From Primulina eburnea (lineage: Eukaryota > Streptophyta > Magnoliopsida > Lamiales > Gesneriaceae), in assembly GCF_022965805.1 (NCBI RefSeq), contig NC_133108.1, positions 39,812,051 through 39,876,050 of the forward strand: 64,000 nt of DNA, in the 5' to 3' direction. Numbering within the stretch: the stretch's first letter is position 1; each line of letters begins with the position of its first letter. The position numbers were made by a program, and so were the translations under genes. Below the pieces are notes generated by a model, which did not search any database, was not told the origin of the DNA, and saw nothing but the letters and a program-made list of their open reading frames with translations. This document shows, in pieces, positions 24,992-35,496 of this stretch.

Positions 24992-26345
24992 CTTTCTTCA
25001 GAAAAGAAGGAAAAAGAGAAACCGAAGGGAAATGCTTTTGAATTTCAAATTTTGATTTTACGATCAATCCGTCCGTTAGATTTTAAATCCGACTTCGATA
25101 CTGTGCTCCTATCGACGCAGGCTACTACGAGACGTAAGTTTTACTACGTTTTGACATGTTTTGGAATTATGATGTTGTTGGAATTGAATACACGTCATAT
25201 ATGTTATTCCGGACATGTTAGATAGCGTAGAATCGAAGTCAGATTAAGAAACGGGCTGAATATGGAATTGTTATGAATTTCAGAATGAAATTGACTAGAA
25301 TTGATATCAGATTTGTACAGTGGTTGATTGTAAATTATTGGAATTGGTATAGACTGATATAGTATTATCAGTATCGCAAGATTGTACTGTTGTACTGTCA
25401 GAATTTGATAAAACAGAGATGTTGTGATTTGATTAGAATATTGATACAGAATATTGGTATTGTCATTGCCAGATTGAACAGTGACAGATTCTGAATCAAA
25501 ACTTTGATTGTATCAGATCGACAGGAAGAAAGGTATAAATAAATGTTGATTCGGGATTGCACAACTCAAGTTAGGTTTGACTTGAGTATCCCTAAATCAC
25601 ATACTTTATTTTATTGTATTGATATTTGCAGATTATCAGATTGATATGTTAATCTATTGACTTAGAACAGAGTCGGAGTCCGAGTCTAGGGCAGATCAGC
25701 CTAGTTAGGGCAGAACCGCCGAGTCTTTCTCAGAACCGATAAGACTCTAGATTTACGGTGTATCGATGAACTTTAGATGTAGATCGATGTCTATCGTAGA
25801 CACGCGATACAACATACCAAAGTCTAAATTAGATTGGGATCCCTAGATTTGAGATAAGATAAGAGTAGATCACGAGTCATTGAATCATGTAGTCAGACTA
25901 GATACATGTTTTGATGTTTGTTTATGCTTTTATATATGTTTTATATGATTGCATTTAATACATTGTTTATACTGGGATATTCATATCTCACCGGAGTTAT
26001 CCGGTTGTTGTCTTGTTTGTATGTGTACATGACAACAGGTGGGACATGTATAGGGTCACAGAGGTGAAGACAGATAGAGATTAGAGTGGTGATGCCGGAC
26101 TTGGACTAGAGATAGGTGTTTAAACACTTGATAGTTAGGTGTTGAACCTGATATGTAAAATATTGTATAATGTTTGAGATTTATAATTTCATACTGATAT
26201 GTATAGGAGTTTGATTCCATTACCTTCCGCATTAAAAAAAAAAAATTAGACCCTGATTACTATAATTGATTAATTAGTCCCAATGATGATTAAGAACTTG
26301 ATTAGCGTCTGGGTCACCACAACATATAAACTACATATTATTATT

Positions 26346-26805
26346 AGGGGTGAGCAGAAACCGAATTCACCGACCGAACAGAGTCAATTCGGTTTTCAAA
26401 TTAAAAAAAATCCGGTTATATCGGTTAATTAGGTTCGGTTACAGTTTTCAAAAATTTGAAATTGACTAACCGAATTAACCGATATAATAAATGCTATTAT
26501 TTAATAAATTTTATTATCTATCAATTTTAATAAGTTTTTTTAAATTTTTAATTTTAAAATCAGCCCTAATTCTAAAGAAAAGTTTGTGATATATGTGATT
26601 TTATATTTTTATGCATTTGTGTGTGTTCAGAAAAATTACATATATAATTAAAGTTAAATCACAATTTTTTTAAACTAATCGGTTCGATTTTCATCGGTTA
26701 TGAAAATTAATTCGGTCGGTTCGGTTATTGTTAAATAATTCGTTTCAGTCCGGCTATGACTAATTCGGTTCGGTCGGTAACCAAACCGACCGAATGTTCA
26801 CCCCA
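26346..26805. mobile_element. hAT-like MITE (GGGGTGAGCA ends)
   Basis: GGGGTGAGCA at the left and TGTTCACCCC at the right are inverted repeats. Inside each end are GGTTCGGTT / ACCGAACC type runs (ACCGAATTCACCGACCGAAC; GGTTCGGTCGGTAACCAAAC). An 8-bp target duplication cannot be fixed because the flanks are simple TTATTA text. About 460 bp, non-coding. Confidence 0.6.
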
Positions 26806-27967
26806 AATTATTATAACAATCTATCATTACATAAAAAGTACTGATGAATTGATTTAAAAAAATATTGATTAAATGTTGTCATTTATTTGCAATTTATAAT
26901 AATAATATTTTTGACAATAATTCATCTTTTTACTGACTTTTATGACATTTATTTTAATATTTCATATTAACTCATAAGTATAATTAGCACAATCAAATTA
27001 CTAATGTCATATTGGTATTACTACCAAAAAAAAATAATATATTTAATTTTTCTAATTGTTTAAATATCTTAACGGGATCGTTTGTGTACCCTTATCTTGA
27101 GAAAAATTCATTGCATTTATAAAGTTTAAACAGTAAATATAACTTTATAGTATACATTTAATTTGGAAACTGAATTCATTGTATGACAAACACTTCTTTC
27201 ATTTCTATTTTTTTTTGTAATCGAAAAGAGTTAATATTTTTTCTCTTTTATCTTCTCCAACTCACTGTAAAGTACAAAAAAATATATATTTATATCTAGA
27301 AAAATATTTTATTTATTGTTTTTCTTATCTATATATTTTTATATGTGAACATATATTCTACTTCATTGTCTTAATTGTCATATATCTTACTATATAATTT
27401 GTGTACACTGTAGATGAATAATTTCATTTTTGTAGTTTTTTTATTACCTGGGCTTGTGTTAATATATTAATATGTGATATACATAGATATAAGAATTTTC
27501 AAATTCATTTTATTCACAATAATTTTTCATAACAAAGGCCAACTAAAAATAATAAAAATTAGGATTAATAATTATTTTAAAAATGATATAAAAATAATAC
27601 GTGGAAACTTTTTTTGACATTTTAGTTGCAAAATACAGAGATAAATGCATGTAGGTGCACTATTTCATTGTGACAATTATAAATTTATTTAAATATCTTA
27701 TTTCTCACTCAATGATCAAAATTTGTTTATTTCTTGTTTTGATTATCGACAAATCCAATATTTCATTTAAATGTTTTTGTTAATAATATTTACATGAGTT
27801 TTATTGTATATTTATCTAATTTGAAAGTGATAAATTATAATTCAATATATAATAATATTTGAAAACTCTAGAATGCTTCTAAATTTAAAAATCGAGTAAC
27901 ATGTAAGAGATCAATTCAAAACTAAAAGTTGATGCAACCTGTTTTTTCTAGCTTTACAATCGAATAA
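26806..27967. other. gene-free AT-rich stretch
   Basis: Highly AT-rich with no open frames of note. I see nothing beyond runs of A and T. Confidence 0.5.
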
Positions 27968-28299
27968 TGTAGGATCGAGCGTTTGTCGTTTTACCAAAAG
28001 CTATAACTGATGGTAACTATGCAACTAAAATATTTAAATCATACAACAGCTCAAACGCCTACCCATCGTAGACAATTATTGTATCAAACAATCTATCTCA
28101 TAATAATTGCACAAATTGCAACCAATGAAAATCAAAGTCGCGATCTTGGCTCTGATACCAATTGTAGGCGTAAGTGTTTACTGTTTTATCAAAACCTATA
28201 AATTATGGTAACCGCAAATAAAATATTTTAAGTAGTACAACAGCTCAAGCGCAACATTTCAATTACTCTACCCAACATGATCAATTATTGTACCCAACA
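27968..28299 (-). mobile_element. complete TRIM retroelement, 332 bp, target duplication AATAA
   Basis: Two LTRs (27968-28090, 123 bp; 28163-28299, 137 bp) both begin TGTAGG and end CAAACA or CCAACA on the plus strand, sharing ATTATTGTA, CAACAGCTCAA and related text. Between them is a 72-bp middle. Next to the right LTR, GCTCTGATACCA (28149-28160) is the reverse complement of TGGTATCAGAGC, the usual primer-binding site matching the 3' end of initiator methionine tRNA. The element therefore lies on the minus strand. AATAA flanks it on both sides (27963-27967, 28300-28304). It has no coding capacity and needs proteins from another retroelement. Confidence 0.9.
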
Positions 28300-28304
28300 A
28301 ATAA

Positions 28305-28738
28305 GTTTATGCAAATAACCTTTTACTATATCAGATGAATTTATAAGATATTTGAGTAGAATATATACGTTATATTCTACATAAGTAGTAGAGAGAAAAA
28401 AATCATTTTTCATCTATTTGAAAATTTATATTTTAAAATAAAAGAAAAATAGAGTATTAATTCTAACATTCTTTTTTTATTCTTCTCAATACATAACTTT
28501 TTGTCTCTTCAAATATATTAATCTATTTATTATTGTATACAAATAATAATAATAATTTGGTTAATTGATCACATTTAAGATTAGATGTTTAGAAAAAATT
28601 CTAATATATATTTAAAGACCAATAGATGATTAAATTAAATTTGAAATCAAGAGAAAATTAAGAAAATGTAGAACACTACAGTGTATGAACTTTCGCTTTG
28701 TACAGTGACAAAACATAATATAAGACCAAGTGAGATAC
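28305..28738. other. spacer between the TRIM and the second solo LTR
   Basis: AT-rich with no gene or repeat boundary recognised. Confidence 0.5.
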
Positions 28739-29756
28739 TGTTGAGGATCGAAGTTGAGTTTAGGGGGGGGGGGGGGGGGGTGAATAAACTCTACTCGTTT
28801 TTCTTTCTTTTCTGATGAGGTACTAAAATCCTATTAGGGATAGTAGTTTATCTTGTGCGTATACTTTCACCTGATTACAATAAAACATGCGGAAACAATC
28901 TGATGAAGCAGTTGAAAGACAATAAAACAGTAGGCAGCAGTTGTTTATGGAAGTTCGAAGGTAAACTCTTCTACGTCTCCCCTTCTCCTGTTTCCAGAAG
29001 GTGTAACTAAAAGACTTTGGATATTACAGTATAAATCTTGTACACACCCACTTCAGAAGGACTTATACCTCGGCCTACTGAAACTCTTAGTTTCTCAACT
29101 CACAAAAATGCGAAACACAAAGTTCTGAAAAGACTCTTTTCAGATTACAAACTCTTCTTGATAAAGTATAAGTGATGTAAAGATTGTGAAGAGTGTAAGA
29201 ATCAGTAGCACAAGATGATCTTCGAAAGATCAGATATTAGCTATGAAGCGTGTGCTACTTTTCTTTGTGTTGAACTTTTAGGTACTCAAGGAATTTCGAG
29301 ATTTGTCTAATAAGAGATAATAGCTTTGTTCCTTGAAAGATGATATTATGCGAAGTGTCGTGTCGTATAAGGATTTGATCCATGTGTATATAATCGACTG
29401 AGTTCAATGTTCACAATCAGAGGATGTCTCCAGATAACTGATACAATCAGCTTTATTACCAAAAGAAGTTCCTGCAGAAAAGCTATAAAACAATCAGTCT
29501 TGTTTCATATTTAATTGGGTAAAATGCATTAAATGACTTCGTATAGTATTTAATGCTGCAATTAATACTAGTACTAGGAATTCTTTAACGGTAACAATAA
29601 AGATAGCAACGTTAGGAAACGTCCTCTACTGGTTTTGTATTACTATCCTTTCTACTGGTTTAGTTTTATTAGACCAGTGGCTTCTGATAAGTTAGTCTAC
29701 TGTTCTGGTCTGCTGGTTTTAGTTAATCATCGCCACAATAAAATTCATGTCTAACA
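28739..29756 (+). mobile_element. solo LTR (1.02 kb) with 5-bp target duplication GATAC
   Basis: The element starts TGTTGAGGATCGAAGTTGAG and ends CATGTCTAACA; GATAC occurs on each side (28734-28738, 29757-29761). No internal region follows, so it is a solo LTR. The opening text followed by a G-run and GTGAATAAAC is reminiscent of Ty1/copia LTRs, which is a family guess only. It carries an 18-base G tract (28763-28780). Confidence 0.85.
28763..28780. repeat. 18-base G tract
   Basis: Eighteen consecutive G, about 24 bp inside the solo LTR. Length is uncertain because such runs are hard to sequence. Confidence 0.9.
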
Positions 29757-29761
29757 GATAC

Positions 29762-32129
29762 TTATATATATGAGTTTCATTCAACTTAGCTCATTATAAT
29801 ATTTTTATTAACCCACTATGTCATTCGTTTTTACTTCACTAACTTTGTAGTGTGACTCATTCAAGCATTAACGTTTTTTAGTACATAGTGGCCTCCACTC
29901 TCACCGACTTCAATCTTTATAAATCGGTATTAGTAGTTTATAGATAATAGACAATTATTCAGTTTTTGTTTTCTGTCTTTTGATTAATTGTGCAATTTTT
30001 TATGTTCTACCTAATTTATTTTTAGAATTTTTATAATCATGATTAGAAGTGTTGCACGCATATAATATAAAATTAATATATTTTAAAATGTTAATATTGA
30101 AGTGTCAAATAAATGTATTAAATCATTATTTAAGAATTTTTAGAAAAACAATATACATCATAATTCAGATTTAGAGATTAACATACAAATAAAGAATTGC
30201 GATGACTGTCTTATAAAATAAATGATGTTAGCCCAAAAATATTAAATATGATTATTGTAAATGAATTTTTCTTAATTAATTAGAAATTTTCAGCAAATGC
30301 GCTGAATTAATTAGAATATTTTCAATATAGTATGTCGATAAATGTTTTCCCTATGAGTTAGTGATTGAGTCCTTATGAATATTTTAAAAAAATATCTATA
30401 GTTACAGTGACAGTGTTTTATAATTTAAAATATTAAATGAAACAAATTATCAAGATAAAAAATTAATTTGGAAATTCAAGAATATATGATTACTCAATTA
30501 GTTTAATTGACATGCTCTTTAGTTTGCTGATTTAATAGATGTTAAACCTACAATCATTGAGTTCGATAAGAATTCTTGTAGTATAAAGTACAATTATAAT
30601 AAATTACTTAACTGTATATGTAATAAAATTTTGTATATTTCATATATGCTTGATTTATTTCATTTATAAGGTTGAAGTTTTATATATTATAATATAAGAT
30701 TTGTTATACATCTTAACATCGATAAATTCACTAAAAATTTATAAATTAATTTCCGCGGCTATATAATTCTTGTTTCGCTCAAGACTTTTGTGTTTTCGTT
30801 TGTTTGAATTTATTGTTCCTCATTTTACCAAGATCCATAATATATCAAACATGAAAATGAATATTAATTTAAAGAGATGATAATATTTATCTCTTACGAT
30901 ACTGATAAAACTAACTTAAAAATAATATGTTGACGAACATATTGTCAGGAATCAAAAAATACAACTCAACAAATGTCAACTTTGACACTCAATTTTGAGT
31001 GACTGCCAAAATAGCTCAACAACCCACAATTTTTGAATAAGATAGTAACATCATAATTTGAAATCAAAATGATATTTTCCATTTTATATCAAGAATTCAT
31101 AATTGAAAATCGATAATATTAGATATTAGATATTTAATATAAACTCGTGCGAGCTCATTTAGGCTCACCTTTAAATGAGTCGACAAAATTTCAACCGAAC
31201 TCACTTAAACTGTTTGGCGGTGCAGGCCAACCCGATATACTCAACCCAAATTGACGGCTCAAATCACAACGATCTTTTACCGTATTTTATTTAAATAATT
31301 TATAAATATAAACCACAAAAAAATTTCGGTTGCAAAAAATTTTAATTTAAACACATAAATTCTAGAAAACTATCACATGAAGACATGAAAAAAATTAATA
31401 AGACACCAAAGAAAATTCACAATTCGATAATGAGTGATTTTTAAATTTTAATTAATTTAATAATTTACATAATGAAAAGATAAATAAAAAATCTAAATAA
31501 TTGGATTAAAAATAAAATATTATAATGTGGGTAGACATAAAAACCAAATACTAATTTACATAATGAAAATATATCATTGGACAAAAATAACATATTATAA
31601 TGTGAGTAGACATAAAAAATTCTAATAATCACACATATTTAAAATATGAATAAGAAAAGATACATTTAAAGTAAACAATTAATGTAAAGTAAACAATTAA
31701 TAAGGAGATAAATGAAAATTCACATATTTATATAATAGATAGATAATATAAAATAAATATTCAGTAATATAATATTAAAAAAAGCACTATAGAGAAATTA
31801 TATATTTAAATTTCAAAAACTTATTTTTATATAAAAAAATCATTTCTTCCAATTTTAATATAAAAATCCAAATTATCAAAAAAGTAAATTTAAATTTCAA
31901 AAATAAATATGATTACTACATTTTTAATTTGTATCCTTTATATTTAGGTCTTTAGTGGCACAAAATTAGTCCGATAAATAATTACGTAACATATTTAAAA
32001 TTTACTATTTACAGACCAAAAGTGTTATATTGAAATATTTAAGGACTGTTTTAGTAGTAAAGACGATAATAAAAATGTGAAAATTGGATCAAATTTATTT
32101 AGGCCCTGTCATTAATTTTGTGATTAAAA
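29762..32129. other. gene-free AT-rich stretch
   Basis: More than 2.3 kb of A/T-rich DNA with no open frame of interest. Near 31555-31620 a short segment (CATATTATAATGTGAGTAGAC) repeats one at about 31520, a weak local duplication. Confidence 0.5.
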
Positions 32130-32335
32130 AGACAAAAACTTATGTGAGACGGTCTCACGAGTTGTATTTGTGAAACGAATCTCTTATTTGGGTCATCCAT
32201 AAAAAAATATTACTTTTTGTACTAAGAGTATTACTTTTTATTGTGAATATGAGTAGAGTTGACCCGTCTCACAGATTAAGATCCGTGAGACGGTGATTAA
32301 GATCCGTGAGACGGTCTCACATGATACCTACTCAA
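32130..32335 (+). repeat. GAGACGGTCTCAC foldback repeat with a small terminal duplication
   Basis: Full length and well preserved: TGTGAGACGGTCTCACGAG at the left, GGGTTGACCCGTCTCACAG-type text near the right. The right end has an internal doubling (GATTAAGATCCGTGAGACGG twice). Confidence 0.85.
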
Positions 32336-32339
32336 TTAA

Positions 32340-32900
32340 AAATAATGAATTTATAGAAAAAGTTTATGGACAAGGAGCGGTTTTGTATGAAAATGAGGCC
32401 ACATTACATGCTCTTTTCCACCTTTGAACTCTGCTCAATCTTGCAACCTCGGTGATCTCGCTTGAATTTCTAGTGTTCCCAACTCAGTCTCGAGGATGAA
32501 GAATCAGCAACGCTAAACAACGGAAATCGAGTGTGAATTAATGAGTTCGCTAAATTTGCACAATTCCGGATATTATTTTCATTCAAGTTCAATTTGCTGT
32601 TGTCGTCCAAGCATTAACCAGCAAGGTGATCGATCTCGCGGCTCTCGGAATTCGTGCTACCTATGAACTTGAATGAATAAAATGAAATGAAAAATCGATA
32701 GGTTCATAGATATACAGACATAATGCAAAAACATTAGGAAATGGATGTTATTGTCTTGGGTAGATAGATTAGAAAGCACTTTTCCAAGACTTCAAATCAA
32801 TACGAGCTTGAAGATAGGAAATATAACCCCGGTTTACATGCACATGGTTGAACATTAGGAGACAAATGCTTGGAAATAATCACTCAAAACCAGTACAGGA
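32340..32900. other. stretch without a recognised gene
   Basis: Less AT-rich than the repeats to the left and could be the 3' part of a transcript on the minus strand, but no coding frame is visible. Confidence 0.35.
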
Positions 32901-32902
32901 GC

Positions 32903-33290
32903 TCACTGAAACAGTGAACCAATTTGAAAAGATCCTATGATGAGGAGAAAGGGGCATACATGGGTCATGTCAACGACTCGATATGCTGCAGCCGAGAGAG
33001 TGGATGGCCAAATCCAAGTAGAAAGCACACTCAGGCTTTCTAAAAGCAAATCCTTCTCTTTATGCAGCCTTGTCAACTTGGATGACGGTAATACCCACCT
33101 TCCTTGATGATCCAAACCAATCTGATACCAGGTTTCAAACCTATCAACAACGAAACACGTTTCAGGATTTTTCTGAGCAATAAGAAACAAGAAATGTCAT
33201 ACATCTTTTGAACATGAGCCACACAGTTGCTCTCTCAAGTACTCAACCATGCTGTTCCTCTGGACTTCAGAAGTTAATCAAAACGAGGAC
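32903..33290 (-). pseudogene. unidentified exon-like fragment
   Basis: On the minus strand a piece ending at a possible donor near 33207 reads VQRNSMVEYLREQLCGSCSK. After a short AT-rich gap and an acceptor (TTTCTTATTGCTCAG), a longer frame reads FETWYQIGLDHQGRWVLPSS, then KLTRLHKEKDLLLESLSVLS, then WIWPSTLSAAAYRVVDMTH and stops near 32903. The composition, the helix-like pattern and the splice signals look like real plant exons, but I do not recognise the family and see no start. It lies just beyond the end of the duplicated SBT2 segment, so it may be the tail of a gene broken by that rearrangement. Confidence 0.35.
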
Positions 33291-33374
33291 TTCATCATTG
33301 CTTCTATTGCTGGAGTATATGATATAGGCTTATTCACAACAACTACAGTATATTTTTAAGCATAAGATAGGTTT

Positions 33375-34960
33375 CAATTCATTTAGCTCTAACAGAACTT
33401 GCACAAGCTCTATTCTCATCATTTCATTCTCATGCCGCAGTTCATATTGATTTTGTGAACTAAAAAAAACCTATTATTTAACATAATTTGAAATACAGTT
33501 AAACATCCTAAGCAGGGACAAAAAAGAGTATCCGTGACATAAAGTCAAATTCACATAATATAATCCAGAAACTAATTGCTTGTTAACCAATCTTGAGGAG
33601 GATGAGAAAAGTTACCGATAAACTAATTAAAGTCAACCAGATGATTCTGTAGGATCGAGAAACTTTAAACCAAACACACACTTATCAAATACTACAAGAA
33701 AATCTTCAACAGAACCAACTAAACGAGCCCAATATGACCCCACAGGAAGAAAAGCAAATAGCTGCTGTTTCCATGAGGTTCTACATAATCATTCAAATAT
33801 TTAACCATGAAAAAATTATTAAGACTACCTGGTGACATCCATTTTGTCATCAGAGTCAGAATCCATAGTCGTGGCCTCAAATCCATCAACACCACCACTA
33901 CGACTCACCACAGGCTCTCCTTCAAGAGTCCCAACATAAATTTCTGACTTCCCGAATATCATAACACCCCATAATACGAAGACAATAAAATAACCATTCA
34001 ACCCCATATTCCTCATTTTGTACATCATCTTTCTAAGTAATATAAGCCAAATCTGTTCATATACAACAAAATAAATGAATCTTGCATCCAAAAGTAATGG
34101 GCCAACAAGTTGATTGCCACTTAGTAATAACCACAAAAATATTAATTAACCTAAAAAATTAACAGCGCACTTTGTATAGAAGTTGCATGTATCGAAGTAA
34201 CTGACAGCTTTCTTCATAAATACCAACTAAATCAACAAAATATTAGAAAAATGGTACGGATTGAAGTGAGAACTTACCAGTCAAATAACTAAAGGGAGAG
34301 CCAACAAGTCACCTTGAAGCTTGGTTCTATATTTCTTCTCTCCTCTTTCTTGTTTTCTTTTCTCTCTTACTCACAATTGCTTAAAGTCGAACGTTAACCT
34401 GAACCATGGCTAATCATAATATTTTTTTCAAGAAAAGATGTAATGAATGATAAGTCGCAAGCAAAGAATCAGCAAAACAATTCAAGCAATTACAAGAGGA
34501 TCAAACGAAATACCATCAAAGAAAAAATGATCAAAAAAAGGCAAGATCTTTGCTCACATTTGATCCAAGAAAAGAACCCCCCACCCAAAATGCTGATAAC
34601 ATAAATATAGTGCGACTCCACTTTTTCACCAACCAGCGGCCACAGTAGTTAAAGTAAGTGTTTTTCACAGAAGAAGCAAGGATAAGAATGCAGTGCATTA
34701 GCAACTGCCCACATTTATTATTCCCATCAGCACAAGAGGAGACAATTCAAAGCAAAACGTTACTTCCAACTTGAACTGAATGGTGGACCGTGTGGAAACT
34801 GTGAAATGTGAAAAACCAAAAGAGTGTGAGGTGTGTAATGGAGGTGGTTAGGGTTTGAACGGGTTAAATTTATTCAATACCGAAGTGCCAGAGATGGTAC
34901 AACAGAGAGGAGATGATTCCATTAAACTATTTCCATCACCGAATAAGATTTTTGGACCCC
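33375..34960 (-). repeat. segmental duplicate (copy A) of the SBT2 promoter and first exon
   Basis: This 1.6-kb stretch aligns along its length with 46025-47490. Shared text includes AGAACTTGCACAAGCTC, TTCACAGAAGAAGCAAG, GCAGTGCATTAGCAACTGCC and AGGAGACAATTCAAAGCAAA. Both copies have the same orientation and flank the PPR gene and the body of SBT2. Homology stops at about 33375 on one side (inside intron 1 of the SBT2 copy) and 34960 on the other. Confidence 0.9.
33829..34025 (-). pseudogene. orphan first exon of an SBT2-type subtilase
   Basis: The 197-bp exon is the same length as exon 1 of the intact gene (46313-46509) and has the same start context and donor (ACCAG/GTAGTC). It encodes a signal peptide (GLNGYFIVFVLWGVMIFGKS) and the first strand of the I9 propeptide (EIYVGTLEGEPVVS), then GFEATTMDSDSDDKMDVT. 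No exon 2 (ELV..YSHHLEKRHDM) or later SBT2 exon lies downstream before 32900. The frame is still open, with several amino-acid changes (for example SRSGG for SYRGG), so the copy is either young or not wholly free of constraint. On its own it cannot make a protease. Confidence 0.85.
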
Positions 34961-35496
34961 TGCCACTAGGCCAATCGATCTTTGGACCTTCTGCGCGTTG
35001 AAATTCTTGAGTTCGTCACACTTTCCATGGCAGCAAACTGGTGAAAATGCACCTACAATATTTCACTGAAAAATCATATCCACCAATCTGAAACTCAGAG
35101 GAGACATAATTCATTTATTTGAATATAAAGAGTAATTGGTCAGGAAATAATATGCTGATCTTTTAGATAAACTTGAAACATTGATTGTGTCATAAATAAC
35201 AATAGCACGATTTTAAACAGGCCTAGATCAGGGATAAGACCGAGAAAACATGCATATAGTCAACCAAATGCGTGATGAAAAGGGATAACCATCATGAGTT
35301 ACAAGTGATGAATCTTCAGTTTAAATGCTACAAATTTTCCACCTATAAAGTTCAATCATGAAATATAAATAACAACAAAGACATAATACTAGTACATCAA
35401 GAGAAGAAGATATATTAACCCTGCTACCTTTGTGTCTATTATTACAATGGACAAGAGAAGATGTCTGCAGCATAGGACAATTGTTTCGTGAGCAGA

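Larger units (their letters stand above)
24532..26321 (+). mobile_element. solo LTR (1.79 kb) with 5-bp target duplication ACATA
   Basis: The element begins TGTAATGCCCGAGATTT and ends GCGTCTGGGTCACCACA, the TG...CA ends of an LTR, and is flanked by ACATA on both sides (24527-24531 and 26322-26326). No primer-binding site, internal domain or second LTR follows, so unequal recombination has removed the body. The text CTCACCGGAGTTATCCGG, ahead of a segment with ACATGACAACAGGTGGGAC, is reminiscent of Ty3/gypsy LTRs, but the superfamily is only a guess. The left part holds the GCGCA palindromes and a long TA run listed separately. Confidence 0.85.

Noticed and set aside
24636..25067. Overlapping open frames on both strands with Tyr-Ile runs
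   Set aside because: They are created by the (TA)n run and the GCGCA palindromes inside a solo LTR; no domain and no unrepeated coding text.
27968..28299. CRISPR-like direct repeats
   Set aside because: The repeats are two LTRs with a primer-binding site and target duplication; the genome is a plant's.
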